From NCBI GenBank assembly GCA_016928865.1, contig JAFGJX010000120.1, forward strand, positions 1 to 64,000: 64,000 nucleotides of DNA, read 5' to 3'. How positions within the stretch are numbered: position 1 is the first letter of the stretch; each line of letters starts with the position of its first letter. Both the position numbers and the translations under genes were made by a program. This stretch comes from Spirochaetota bacterium (GTDB lineage Bacteria > Spirochaetota > UBA4802 > UBA5550). A model generated the notes under the pieces. That model was not told where the DNA came from. It ran no database searches and worked only from the letters and a program-made list of their open reading frames with translations. Positions 1-7,695 of the stretch are shown piece after piece.

Positions 1-1
1 A

Positions 2-442
2 CCGGCCGGCGGGGAACGGGCGGCACACGGCAGGCCCGGGATACAGGGTAGGACTGTTGAGGAGATACGGAAGCTGGCTGATTACTATGCCTCGGTAAAC
101 CAGGTCCCGTCGGGGCTTGTGAAAGCGGTTATCGAGACCGAATCGAATTATAATCCCCGGGCGGTTTCCCCGAAGGGCGCGAAGGGCCTGATGCAGCTCA
201 TGCCGTCGGTGATCAAGGACTTCGGCGTGAGCGATCCCTTTGATCCGAATGAAAACATAAGCGCGGGAACGGGGCTGTTGAAGGACCTTCTGGCTGAATA
301 CGGCGGTGACTATGCGAGCGCGCTGGCCGCATACAACGCCGGCCGGCGCGCGGTGAGTGAAAGCGGCGGCATGCCCGGGTTCAGCGAAACCAGGGAATAC
401 GTAAAAAAAGTGATAGACTCATACCTGAAAAACAGCGAGTGA
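2..442 (+). CDS. lytic transglycosylase, Slt/SLT-domain family (5' end outside window)
   Basis: The reading frame is open back to base 2, so the GTG at 119 is only an internal codon and the N-terminus lies outside the window. The visible part is the catalytic SLT fold. It has the catalytic Glu in ETESNYNP, the GAKGLMQLMP motif and a downstream AAYNAG motif, which are the three family signatures. Such enzymes cleave the MurNAc-GlcNAc bond of peptidoglycan in the periplasm, producing 1,6-anhydro ends. The next gene starts 10 bases downstream and looks like the flagellar protein FlbB, so this copy may open peptidoglycan for periplasmic flagella. The flagellar role is inferred from context; the enzyme family is clear. 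Confidence 0.88.
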   Translation, partial: PAGGERAAHGRPGIQGRTVEEIRKLADYYASVNQVPSGLVKAVIETESNYNPRAVSPKGAKGLMQLMPSVIKDFGVSDPFDPNENISAGTGLLKDLLAEYGGDYASALAAYNAGRRAVSESGGMPGFSETREYVKKVIDSYLKNSE

Positions 443-452
443 GAGGCCATCC

Positions 453-1058
453 ATGAGAAATATATCCGACAGATCAAAAATACTCTACCTGGTGCTGCTG
501 ATTATATTTATTATCGCTTTCGGCCTTTTCTGGATGGATTACATAGGCCTCCTTGACATATCGAAATATGTAAACAGGTTCAGGGGCGAGCCGGCCCTGG
601 TAACGGATGTGACGGACGACGAGCCCTCGCTGATGGAGCGTGAGGAGTTCGAGAAGGAAAAGCTGAAATTCGCTGAACGGATCGAGGATCTTGATAAGCG
701 TGAGGCGCTGATCGCCGAGAAAGAAAAGGAGATTGACGCGCTGAAGGAGAAGATCGAGGAGTCACGCAAGGGCCTTGAGCTCGAGAAGAAGAAGCTGGAA
801 CAGGAAAAGACCCGTTATTCAGGATACAGGAAAAATGTCAGGGTCCTGGCCGCCAAGACGGTCAGCATGCCGCCTGAAAATGCGGTGGATATAATGCTGA
901 ACTGGGAGGACCCCCTTATCATAGACGTGCTCAGGCAGATCGATGCTGACGCCGAGGAGGCGGGCAGGATGAGCGTGTCATCGTATCTGTTGCAGAAGAT
1001 GTCCGAGAAGAAGGCCGAACGGGCCAGCCGGATTATGTACCTCATGACTCAGATATAA
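453..1058 (+). CDS. flbB: FlbB/MotE-like periplasmic flagellar protein (probable)
   Basis: The protein has 201 residues. One membrane helix at about 9-31 (rich in I, L and F) is followed by a long charged coiled coil at about 65-130 and a C-terminal helical domain at about 135-201. The last domain contains PPENAVDIMLNW and ends with repeated KKAERASRIM-type helices, like the MgtE-N/MotE domain. This order and length fit FlbB of spirochaetes, a collar protein of the periplasmic flagellar motor, and the related chaperone MotE. It follows the lytic transglycosylase by 10 bases. No other flagellar gene is in view, so the identity is a family-level inference. A generic MgtE-N coiled-coil protein is the alternative. 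Confidence 0.55.
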   Translation: MRNISDRSKILYLVLLIIFIIAFGLFWMDYIGLLDISKYVNRFRGEPALVTDVTDDEPSLMEREEFEKEKLKFAERIEDLDKREALIAEKEKEIDALKEKIEESRKGLELEKKKLEQEKTRYSGYRKNVRVLAAKTVSMPPENAVDIMLNWEDPLIIDVLRQIDADAEEAGRMSVSSYLLQKMSEKKAERASRIMYLMTQI

Positions 1059-1160
1059 AGTGGATCGTGTATCATCCGTCAACCTCTGCGGGTGGTTTCC
1101 CGTTCTGCCCGGTATTTTCATCACCAGCAGGCGGGATGTAATAAAATCAAAATTAAAAAC

Positions 1161-1190
1161 TTGACAGTATTGCTATTGGTCGTTTACATT
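1161..1190 (+). promoter_or_regulatory. candidate sigma70-type promoter for the diguanylate cyclase
   Basis: A perfect TTGACA (1161-1166) is followed after 18 bases by TACATT (1185-1190, four of six matches to TATAAT). The surrounding sequence is AT-rich, unlike the coding flanks. It would give a leader of about 85 bases before the ATG at 1283. Confidence 0.45.
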
Positions 1191-1282
1191 ATTTTGACGA
1201 TATGATGCGTGCTGCTCCCCGATCCATGGTTGCCGGAAACGGGCGGTATTAAATCATCCACTTATTTTTTGCAGGTGCTGTA

Positions 1283-2068
1283 ATGAGCGACGATAACAAC
1301 AGAGATGACAAAGAGCGGGAACTGGGCAGCTTTGACATCAACATTATCAATATCATGACACATCTCTACAAGAGTGCGGCTGTTGAAGATGAGGTGATGG
1401 AGACGCTTCGGAAGCTCAATTTCGAATATCATTCGCTCCTCGATAAGAACAACATCCTTGAAGAAAAAGTCAATATCGACTGGAAGACCAATCTCCTCAA
1501 GTACCGGGACGATTATCTCACCATGATAATAAAATCCGCCTCGCGGATACTGGATATTATTCCGAATGAAAAGTATGTCATATCATACGTGCGTTTCGAC
1601 ATCGATAATTTCTCGATGCTGAACAACCGCTTCGGCCATGACAAGGGCGATATAGTTCTTGTCGATCTGGCGAACGTGCTGCGGAACAATTCACGGCCGA
1701 CGGATTACATTATCCGCTTCGGCGGCGAGGAGTTCGACGTGATCCTGCCATCCACGGACCTCAAGGGAGCCATCACGTACATGGACAAGATTTATAAGAA
1801 TTTCAGTTCACTGAAGTATAATTTCGAAAATACCGATGTCCGGGTCACCGTCAGCTCTGGTGTGGCGCTCCTCGCGATGGATTTCAGGCAGATCAAGCGC
1901 ATTAACGGCGATATGATCAAGGATGAGTATATCAAGCTTCAAAAGGCCGCGGACGACGCGCTCTACGACGCAAAGCTCTCGGGCAAGAACCAGTATAAAA
2001 TATACAATGACAAGATCGATTACAAGGACATCCGCACCAGGTATGCCGCAATGACCGTGAAGGCGTAG
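1283..2068 (+). CDS. diguanylate cyclase (GGDEF domain) with I-site
   Basis: This 261-residue protein should make cyclic di-GMP from two GTP. The N-terminal ~75 residues are helical with no membrane segment or recognised sensor. The GGDEF domain spans about 95-245. It carries GGEEF as the active site, preceded by exactly five residues after RPTD. That spacing is the canonical RxxD inhibitory I-site, so product feedback inhibition is expected. The motif SYVRFDIDNFSMLN holds the metal-binding Asp. The start is ATG 1283 with AGGTG eight bases upstream. It appears to be a single-gene unit with its own promoter and converges on engB. The input signal is unknown. Confidence 0.92.
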   Translation: MSDDNNRDDKERELGSFDINIINIMTHLYKSAAVEDEVMETLRKLNFEYHSLLDKNNILEEKVNIDWKTNLLKYRDDYLTMIIKSASRILDIIPNEKYVISYVRFDIDNFSMLNNRFGHDKGDIVLVDLANVLRNNSRPTDYIIRFGGEEFDVILPSTDLKGAITYMDKIYKNFSSLKYNFENTDVRVTVSSGVALLAMDFRQIKRINGDMIKDEYIKLQKAADDALYDAKLSGKNQYKIYNDKIDYKDIRTRYAAMTVKA

Positions 2069-2073
2069 CGGCG

Positions 2074-2676
2074 TCAGTCGGCGGTCCGCCCGGGCACGCC
2101 GGCGTATTCTCTTATCAGCCCCAGTATTTCACGCCTTCCAGCCCCGGTTTTCGATGAAGTGGGGAAGAGCGATTCGCGGGAAATTCCCAGCTCCTCGCTT
2201 ATATGACGCATGCGCTGCGCGCACTGGCTGCGCGAAAGCTTGTCGCACTTGGTGAGGGTGATCGCGGACGGAATCTGACGCTTTGCCAGGAGGTCGACAA
2301 GATCGATCTCGAAGCTGCCCGGGGTCCTCCGGATATCAATCAGTAAAAAAGCGAGCCTTAGGTTGTCGCGTTTCTCGATGTAATTCTTTATGAGGGGAAG
2401 AAAGTCCTTCCTGATATTGTGGGGGAGCCTGGCGTACCCGAACCCGGGCATGTCAGCGATGGATATCGTTTCGTTCAGGAGGAAGAAGTTAATCATTTTT
2501 GTTACGCCCGGGCGCGAACCGGTCTTCACCAGGTCTTTCTTATTCATGAGCATATTTATGAGGGAGGACTTGCCCACGTTTGACCGGCCGAAGAATGCGA
2601 ATTCGGGCCACGAATATCGGGGGAACTGCGAGAGAGCGGTGCAGCTTTTCAGGAAATGAACTTCTTTTATTTTCAC
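2074..2676 (-). CDS. engB: ribosome biogenesis GTP-binding protein EngB/YsxC
   Basis: This 200-residue TRAFAC GTPase is needed for maturation of the large ribosomal subunit. G1 is GRSNVGKSSLIN, G3 is DMPGFGYA, G4 is TKCDK and G5 is SSKTG, all in the normal order; length matches the family. The start codon is GTG at 2676, overlapping the rimI stop in GTGA (2673-2676), so the two genes are translationally coupled on the minus strand. It converges on the diguanylate cyclase with only 5 bases between the stop codons. Confidence 0.96.
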   Translation of the reverse strand: MKIKEVHFLKSCTALSQFPRYSWPEFAFFGRSNVGKSSLINMLMNKKDLVKTGSRPGVTKMINFFLLNETISIADMPGFGYARLPHNIRKDFLPLIKNYIEKRDNLRLAFLLIDIRRTPGSFEIDLVDLLAKRQIPSAITLTKCDKLSRSQCAQRMRHISEELGISRESLFPTSSKTGAGRREILGLIREYAGVPGRTAD

Positions 2677-3113
2677 CTGCCGGGACCCCGTTCCATAAGT
2701 ATGGCGTCTATGCCATTATAGTAATTTTTTCTGCGCCCTGTCTCAGTAAAACCATGTTTCCGATAAAACAGGAGTGCGGATCTGTTTTCAGCGCTTACCT
2801 CGAGGAAGATCTTCCCCGGCGACCCATGATCAAAGGAGGTCGTAACGACGTGGTTCATCAGCAGGGAGCCCATGCCGCGGCGCCGGTATTTTTTTCGCAC
2901 ACCGATGTTGTTGAGCTGTATGTCCCCCGCCACATGCCAGATAACGGCAAAACCGGCTACCTCGCCCTGTTCCTCGATAATGTGGACCGCGGAGAAATTG
3001 AGCTTCAGCTCTTCTGCGAACTGGCCCCGGTTCCAGCGGTTCTGCCCCTCGCTTTCTATGAGGAGGAGATCGTTGATGTCCTCAGGGGTTGCCGGTCTGA
3101 TCATCGGTTCCAT
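2673..3113 (-). CDS. rimI: ribosomal-protein-alanine N-acetyltransferase RimI (GNAT family)
   Basis: This 146-residue GNAT enzyme would transfer acetyl from acetyl-CoA to a protein N-terminus, classically ribosomal protein bS18. The acetyl-CoA pyrophosphate loop is RRRGMGSLL. The C-terminal signature is NRSALLFYRKHGF followed by GRRKNYY, typical of RimI. It lies directly before engB with a 4-base overlap. In other genomes rimI often sits near tsaB or other ribosome/tRNA genes, so the partner fits. Substrate is inferred from the family. Confidence 0.85.
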   Translation of the reverse strand: MEPMIRPATPEDINDLLLIESEGQNRWNRGQFAEELKLNFSAVHIIEEQGEVAGFAVIWHVAGDIQLNNIGVRKKYRRRGMGSLLMNHVVTTSFDHGSPGKIFLEVSAENRSALLFYRKHGFTETGRRKNYYNGIDAILMERGPGR

Positions 3114-3138
3114 TGTTAATGTATATCTTATGAATATT

Positions 3139-3173
3139 CCTCCCCTCCCTTGATGGGAGGGGCCGGGGGAGGG
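3139..3173. repeat. G/C-rich palindromic intergenic repeat, copy 1
   Basis: CCCCTCCC (3142-3149) pairs with GGGAGGGG (3155-3162) around a 5-base loop. A further GGGGGAGGG run continues to 3173. Similar elements lie at 34261-34282 and 35659-35705, always between genes. This looks like a REP-type dispersed element. It could also fold as an RNA hairpin between enoyl-CoA hydratase and rimI. Confidence 0.6.
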
Positions 3174-3181
3174 TGATATAC

Positions 3182-3958
3182 CTACCTGTCTTTCGCAACC
3201 GGATCTCTTTTTTCCAGGAACGCGGCGATTCCCTCGCGCTTGTTTTCAGTTTCGCACAGGGCGCCGAAGGCGTCCCGCTCCATCTTGAGCGCCGCGTTGA
3301 ATTCCATGAGGAGCCCTTTTTGTATGACCTCCATCGCCGCCTTGACGGCGGGGCGTCCCCGGAGGGCGATTGCTTTTGCGAGCTTGATCGCCTCGTTGAC
3401 GACTTCTCCTTTCGGAACGCAGCGGTTGACGATGCCGTACTCGGCCGCCTGGCGGCCGGTGATGAAATTCCCGGAGAGGATGAGCTCGTAGGCGCGGCCG
3501 GTGCCGAACTGACGCGGCGCGCGCTGGGTGCCGCCGAAGCCCGGGATGATGCCGAGCTTGATTTCGGGGAGGCCCATCTGCGCGTTCTCGTCAGCCAGAC
3601 GGATGTGGCACGCGAGCGCGACCTCGCATCCGCCTCCCAGCGCGAAGCCGTTAATCGCCGCGATGAAAGGCTTGTTCGCACCGGCGATCAGGTTCAGCGC
3701 TTCCTGGCCGGGCTTGAGCCAGTCGCTCCCCGCCTGCTGCGTGTTAAGGTCGGTGAACTCGGTTATATCCGCCCCGGCGATGAAAGCCTTCCCCTCGCCG
3801 GTGAAGACCACGACCCGCACGCTGTCATCGGCGAGCGCCTTTTCAACGGCCTGCCGGATATCGGCAATAACCGCCGTTCCCAGCGCGTTCATGGGCGGCT
3901 TGTTGATCTTCATCAGCGCGACGCCGTGCTCATCCACGGTATAAGTGCATGTTGACAT
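3182..3958 (-). CDS. enoyl-CoA hydratase/isomerase (crotonase family)
   Basis: This 258-residue crotonase would hydrate trans-2-enoyl-CoA, as in fatty-acid beta-oxidation or the butanoyl-CoA route. The oxyanion-hole motif is AFIAGADI near residue 65. The core NGFALGGGCEVALACHIRLA and LPEIKLGIIPGFGGTQR hold the two catalytic Glu residues. A longer frame begins at 4033, but AAGGAG lies 8 bases before ATG 3958 and the family start (MSTCTYTV) fits, so 3958 is chosen. The substrate chain length cannot be read from sequence. Confidence 0.92.
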   Translation of the reverse strand: MSTCTYTVDEHGVALMKINKPPMNALGTAVIADIRQAVEKALADDSVRVVVFTGEGKAFIAGADITEFTDLNTQQAGSDWLKPGQEALNLIAGANKPFIAAINGFALGGGCEVALACHIRLADENAQMGLPEIKLGIIPGFGGTQRAPRQFGTGRAYELILSGNFITGRQAAEYGIVNRCVPKGEVVNEAIKLAKAIALRGRPAVKAAMEVIQKGLLMEFNAALKMERDAFGALCETENKREGIAAFLEKRDPVAKDR

Positions 3959-4065
3959 GAATTGGCTCCTTCTGTTTTGTGCTGTCCCTTGATGTTTAAA
4001 AAGACTCTGACCGGGGGGCGTTTTTGTAAACAACTTTTTACATGCAGGATCAGTGGCGAGTAAGT

Positions 4066-4407
4066 TCAGGCTCTGAAAATGAAATAGACCGCCCCGACAA
4101 GGCAGAGGGCGGCCCAGAGGTAGTTGAGCCGCATCGGCTCCTTCATGTAAAGGATGGCGAAGGGGACGAACACGGAAAGCGTGATGACCTCCTGGAGAAT
4201 CTTGAGCTGGGGCAGGGACAGCGCCGTGTAGCCGATACGGTTTGCGGGGACCTGCACCATGTATTCAAAAAAGGCGATGCCCCAGCTCGCAATGGCGGCA
4301 ATGTACCAGGCCGCGTTGTTCAAATTTTTCAAATGGGAATACCAGGCGATTGTCATGAAGACATTCGATATGGTGAGCAGGATGATGGTCTTCGTCAGGA
4401 TGTTCAT
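4066..4407 (-). CDS. DMT family small membrane protein (DUF486)
   Basis: The protein has 113 residues and four predicted membrane helices at about 5-25, 33-50, 62-85 and 92-112. It matches the pattern of DUF486, a compact relative of drug/metabolite transporters; the YSHLKN and RIGYTALSLPQLKILQE segments are typical of that family. The transported substrate, if any, is unknown. It is a single gene on the minus strand, divergent from the HTH-ferredoxin gene across 199 bases that include the palindrome at 4547-4565. Confidence 0.8.
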   Translation of the reverse strand: MNILTKTIILLTISNVFMTIAWYSHLKNLNNAAWYIAAIASWGIAFFEYMVQVPANRIGYTALSLPQLKILQEVITLSVFVPFAILYMKEPMRLNYLWAALCLVGAVYFIFRA

Positions 4408-4546
4408 TGTCGCCCTCGGATACGGTTAACGACAGGTACAGGAATTTCCGGGGCAATAAAAAATCAACATTTTTTTTTGCCGTCCGTGAATTTCCATTGA
4501 GCCCTTTCCCCGGATCGTGCGGCATGATAAATAATACTTGCCAATT

Positions 4547-4565
4547 AACATAACATTGTTATGTT
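4547..4565. promoter_or_regulatory. perfect 19-bp palindrome, candidate operator
   Basis: AACATAAC, three central bases ATT, then GTTATGTT: an uninterrupted 8-bp inverted repeat. It lies 41 bases before the ATG at 4607 of a protein with an N-terminal HTH-like region, and 139 bases before the divergent DUF486 gene. The size and symmetry fit a dimeric repressor/activator site. Autoregulation by the downstream protein is inference. Confidence 0.6.
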
Positions 4566-4606
4566 TGACTGGAGAATGATAATCCACACGAGAAGTGAGG
4601 CAACAC

Positions 4607-5689
4607 ATGACGGATGATATCTACCGCAAGCTGGCGAGGATACTCGATTCGATGCCGAATGGCTTCCCTCCCACAGGCGATGGCCTTGAAATCAGGATTT
4701 TAAAGAAGATCTATACTCCGGAAGAAGCGGAAATCACAACGAAGCTCAAGATGAAATTTGAGACCCCGGAAGCCATCGCGTCCCGGACCGGCCTGGATGC
4801 CGGGTATCTGAGGGAGGTGCTCCAGAAGATGGCAAACCAGGGGCAGATTTACGGCGTTACCATAGGAGACGCTAAGATCTACAAGCTGGCCCCCTTTGTA
4901 TTTGGCATATACGAATGGCAGCTCAACCGTCTCGACCGGGAGCTGTCGGAGATGGTCGAGGACTACTTCAAACGCGACCTGGGTCCGGAATTCTTTGACA
5001 ACAAGCCGGCCCTGATGAAGGTGATTCCCATTGAAAAAGAGATCCCCGCCGGATCGACGATAGAACCGTACGAAAGCGCGGCAACCCTGATTGAGGGGGC
5101 AAAGTCGTGGGCAGTGGGGGAATGTATTTGCAAAAAAGAGAGAGGTCTCATGGGCCACCCCTGCTCCAAACCGACCGAGGTATGCATGGCACTCGCGCCG
5201 CTGGAGCATTATTTTGACGACTATTTCTGGGGAAGGCCGATAACCAGGGATGAAGCGCTGGGCATCCTGAAGATGGCGGAAGAAGAAGGCCTGGTGCACA
5301 TGACCTCAAATGTCCAGAACGGGCATATCTATATATGCAACTGCTGCGAATGCTGCTGCGGCATATTGCGAGGCATGAATGAGCTGGGGCACCCGGAAGT
5401 GCTGGCTCGATCAAATTACCGCGCTGTTGTCGACCCTGACCTCTGCACTGCCTGCGGGGCCTGCCTGGACCGCTGCCAGGTGCGGGCCATCGACTTCGAC
5501 TCTGTCGCCGCCGTTAATGACCGCTGCATAGGGTGCGGACTGTGCGTGTCGGCATGCCCGGTGGACGCGCTGGCCATGGTGCGGAGGGATGCTTCCGAGA
5601 TCGAGGATGTGCCGGTCGATGACAAGGACTGGAATATAAAACGGGCGCGATCAAGGGGCAGGGATGATTACCGGGAGCTCCTCAAGTGA
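4607..5689 (+). CDS. 4Fe-4S dicluster protein with N-terminal helix-turn-helix-like region
   Basis: In 360 residues there are three parts. Residues about 30-90 resemble a winged helix (ETPEAIASRTGLDAGYLREV then QGQIYGV). A middle part has clustered cysteines (CICKKE, CSKPTEVC, ICNCCECCCG). The C-terminus has two ferredoxin-type clusters, CTACGACLDRC and CIGCGLCVSAC. It therefore looks like a DNA-binding or regulatory redox protein, or an electron-transfer protein with a helical cap. The GTG at 4595 is in frame, but GTGAGG sits 6 bases before ATG 4607, so 4607 is chosen. A perfect palindrome lies just upstream. No enzyme partner is adjacent, so the function remains open. Confidence 0.8.
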   Translation: MTDDIYRKLARILDSMPNGFPPTGDGLEIRILKKIYTPEEAEITTKLKMKFETPEAIASRTGLDAGYLREVLQKMANQGQIYGVTIGDAKIYKLAPFVFGIYEWQLNRLDRELSEMVEDYFKRDLGPEFFDNKPALMKVIPIEKEIPAGSTIEPYESAATLIEGAKSWAVGECICKKERGLMGHPCSKPTEVCMALAPLEHYFDDYFWGRPITRDEALGILKMAEEEGLVHMTSNVQNGHIYICNCCECCCGILRGMNELGHPEVLARSNYRAVVDPDLCTACGACLDRCQVRAIDFDSVAAVNDRCIGCGLCVSACPVDALAMVRRDASEIEDVPVDDKDWNIKRARSRGRDDYRELLK

Positions 5690-5717
5690 CCGTGGCGGGG
5701 ACAGGCGCAGGTGAAAA

Positions 5718-5746
5718 TTGACTGGACGCTGCTTGCCATGTATGGT
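5718..5746 (+). promoter_or_regulatory. candidate promoter of the peptidase-efp operon
   Basis: TTGACT (5718-5723, five of six) and TATGGT (5741-5746, four of six) are 17 bases apart, about 80 bases before the ATG at 5828. This is the best-spaced promoter-like pair seen in the window. Confidence 0.5.
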
Positions 5747-5827
5747 AGTATGAAGAGAGCGCGCCGGGCCGCATTCGCGTAACTGACGGACAGCGTGTGA
5801 AATGATACTTTCATTACAGGAGCAGCC

Positions 5828-6895
5828 ATGCGGTTAAAAAAGCTCATCAGGTCGTTGAAACAAGAGAATAGACTGCCGTATCTGGTTACCGATCTGGTGA
5901 ATATACGATATCTCACCGGTTTTGCCGGTTCTTATGCCTATCTGCTTGTTGGTGACGGGCGTTCATATTTCATATCCGACACACGGTACGAGGAATATGC
6001 GCGTTCGATTTTGCCGAAAGCGGCAGAATTCGTATTGCAAAAGACGGATTTTCTGGATTCACTGAATGATATCCTGAAAAAACAGGGCGCCAGGGAGCTT
6101 TTCATCGAAGAGCATTCAACACCCCTGTCGGTTTATCGAAACATGCAGCGCACCCTGAAGAAGGTCAGGCTCTCGCCGGGCGGCGACGAGGTTAACATGG
6201 TGCGCATGGTCAAGGACGAAGACGAGATCGGCGTACTCAAGCAGGCCGCGCGGATAACCGATGCATGCATTGATCATCTGAAAAAAATAATCAGGGCGGG
6301 AGACGGCGAATGGGACATCGCCGTTGAGATCGAGCACTTTTATCGCAGGCACGGGTGCCGGAAAAGCTCCTTTGACTCCATTATCGCCTCCGGAGCGGGT
6401 TCATCCATGCCCCACTATGCAACATCGATGGAAAAGAGGGTCGGCCGGGGCGAAGTGCTTCTGATTGATATGGGTTGCGAATACCAGGGTTACAATTCAG
6501 ACTTGACAAGAACAATGTTCATCAATAGTGTTGACCCCGCCCTTGAGCGGGTCTACCGTGTTGTGCAGGAGGCGCAGGAGGCAGCGGTTCAGGCTGTCCG
6601 GCCCGGCATCACGACCGGAAAGCTCGATGCTGTTGCCCGGAACATCATAACAGGTGCGGGGTATGGAGATCGTTTCGGCCATTCCCTGGGGCACGGGATA
6701 GGAATGGAAGTCCACGAACTCCCGGCAGTCAAGAAAGGCGATCTGAAGCTGAAAAAGAACATGGTTCTCACCATCGAGCCGGGCATATATCTTCCCGGCA
6801 TCGGAGGCGTCCGTATCGAGGACATGGTGGCGGTCACGGCGAAAGGGTGCGAAGTACTAACAAAATCATCGAAAGACATCATCGTAATAGGATAG
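5828..6895 (+). CDS. Xaa-Pro aminopeptidase/dipeptidase (M24 family)
   Basis: This 355-residue metallopeptidase removes residues next to proline. The N-terminal creatinase-like domain covers about 1-130 and the pita-bread catalytic domain about 135-355. The five dinuclear-metal ligands are visible: two Asp in IDMGCEYQGYNSDLTRT, His in GHSLGHGIGMEVHE, Glu in TIEPGIY and Glu in RIEDMV. A strong AGGAG lies 6 bases before ATG 5828. The stop is 6 bases before efp, a gene order common in Gram-positive and other bacteria, so the two are one operon. Whether it is an aminopeptidase or a dipeptidase is not decided by sequence. Confidence 0.93.
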   Translation: MRLKKLIRSLKQENRLPYLVTDLVNIRYLTGFAGSYAYLLVGDGRSYFISDTRYEEYARSILPKAAEFVLQKTDFLDSLNDILKKQGARELFIEEHSTPLSVYRNMQRTLKKVRLSPGGDEVNMVRMVKDEDEIGVLKQAARITDACIDHLKKIIRAGDGEWDIAVEIEHFYRRHGCRKSSFDSIIASGAGSSMPHYATSMEKRVGRGEVLLIDMGCEYQGYNSDLTRTMFINSVDPALERVYRVVQEAQEAAVQAVRPGITTGKLDAVARNIITGAGYGDRFGHSLGHGIGMEVHELPAVKKGDLKLKKNMVLTIEPGIYLPGIGGVRIEDMVAVTAKGCEVLTKSSKDIIVIG

Positions 6896-6901
6896 TGCGG
6901 T

Positions 6902-7465
6902 ATGATCTCAGTAAACGACCTCAGGCGGGGGAACGTAATCATCATTGACGGAGACCTCTTCTCCGTGATAGAACAGCAGCATCATAAACCGGGGAAGGGC
7001 GGGGCCATCGTCCGCGTCAAGCTCAGGAACGTCAGGAAGGGCAACGTGATAGATCGGACCTACAACGCGGGCGTCATGGTTGAAGACGTGCGACTCGAGA
7101 AGCGGCCCATGCAGTTCCTGTACCGCGAAGGGGACGCGGTCGTGTTCATGGATACCGAGACCTTCGACCAGGAGCACGTCCCGGTTGATGCGATCGGCGA
7201 TCCGCTCCAATTTCTGAAAGAGGAGGACGTCTGCCAGATCGCCATGTACGAGGGCGAGGTTCTCACCGTGGAGCCGCCGCAGACGGTCGTGCTCAAGGTC
7301 ACCTACGCGGAGCCGGGCGCCCGGGGCGATACGGCTACCAACGTGAAAAAGCCCGTAACGGTTGAGACCGGGGCTGAGGTGCGGGTGCCCCTCTTCGTCA
7401 ATGAGGGCGACTATATCAAGATTAACACCGAGACCGGCGAATACCTTGAGCGGTCAAAGGGGTAA
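6902..7465 (+). CDS. efp: translation elongation factor P
   Basis: EF-P binds between the P and E sites and relieves ribosome stalling at polyproline. The 187-residue length and three beta-barrel domains are normal. The tip loop HHKPGKGGA carries Lys32, the position of the modified Lys34 of E. coli. The C-terminal signature is VNEGDYIKINTETGEY. No modification enzyme (EpmA/B or EarP) is in the window, so the tip state is unknown. It lies in an operon with the M24 peptidase upstream and a DUF2273 protein three bases downstream. Confidence 0.97.
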   Translation: MISVNDLRRGNVIIIDGDLFSVIEQQHHKPGKGGAIVRVKLRNVRKGNVIDRTYNAGVMVEDVRLEKRPMQFLYREGDAVVFMDTETFDQEHVPVDAIGDPLQFLKEEDVCQIAMYEGEVLTVEPPQTVVLKVTYAEPGARGDTATNVKKPVTVETGAEVRVPLFVNEGDYIKINTETGEYLERSKG

Positions 7466-7467
7466 CA

Positions 7468-7695
7468 GTGGATTTCTTCGAACAGATCGCCGAGTGGACG
7501 AAGGCAAATCCGGGCAAGACCGTTGGCGCGCTCATCGGTTTTGTCACGGGAATACTGATCTTTACGATCGGCCCGCTGAAAACCATAATCGTTGCCTTTC
7601 TGGTCGTTATCGGATTCATCATAGGGAAGTCCCGTGACGATAATGTCTCCATCGTTGATCAGATCACCGGCTTTTTCAGGCGAAATCGTGATTGA
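7468..7695 (+). CDS. small integral membrane protein (DUF2273-like)
   Basis: This 75-residue protein has two membrane helices (about 18-35 and 37-53) with a short turn. The layout, WTKANPGKTVGALIGF followed by a second helix ending in GKSRDD, matches DUF2273 proteins, which often accompany Asp23/Gls24 envelope-stress proteins. No Asp23 gene is here. The GTG start lies two bases after the efp stop, and the 3' end overlaps the next gene, so it belongs to the efp operon. Its role is unknown. Confidence 0.7.
   Translation: MDFFEQIAEWTKANPGKTVGALIGFVTGILIFTIGPLKTIIVAFLVVIGFIIGKSRDDNVSIVDQITGFFRRNRD

Noticed and set aside
3082-3681. Frame of 199 residues on the minus strand
   Set aside because: Shadow of the enoyl-CoA hydratase gene; Arg/Ser-rich with no motifs.
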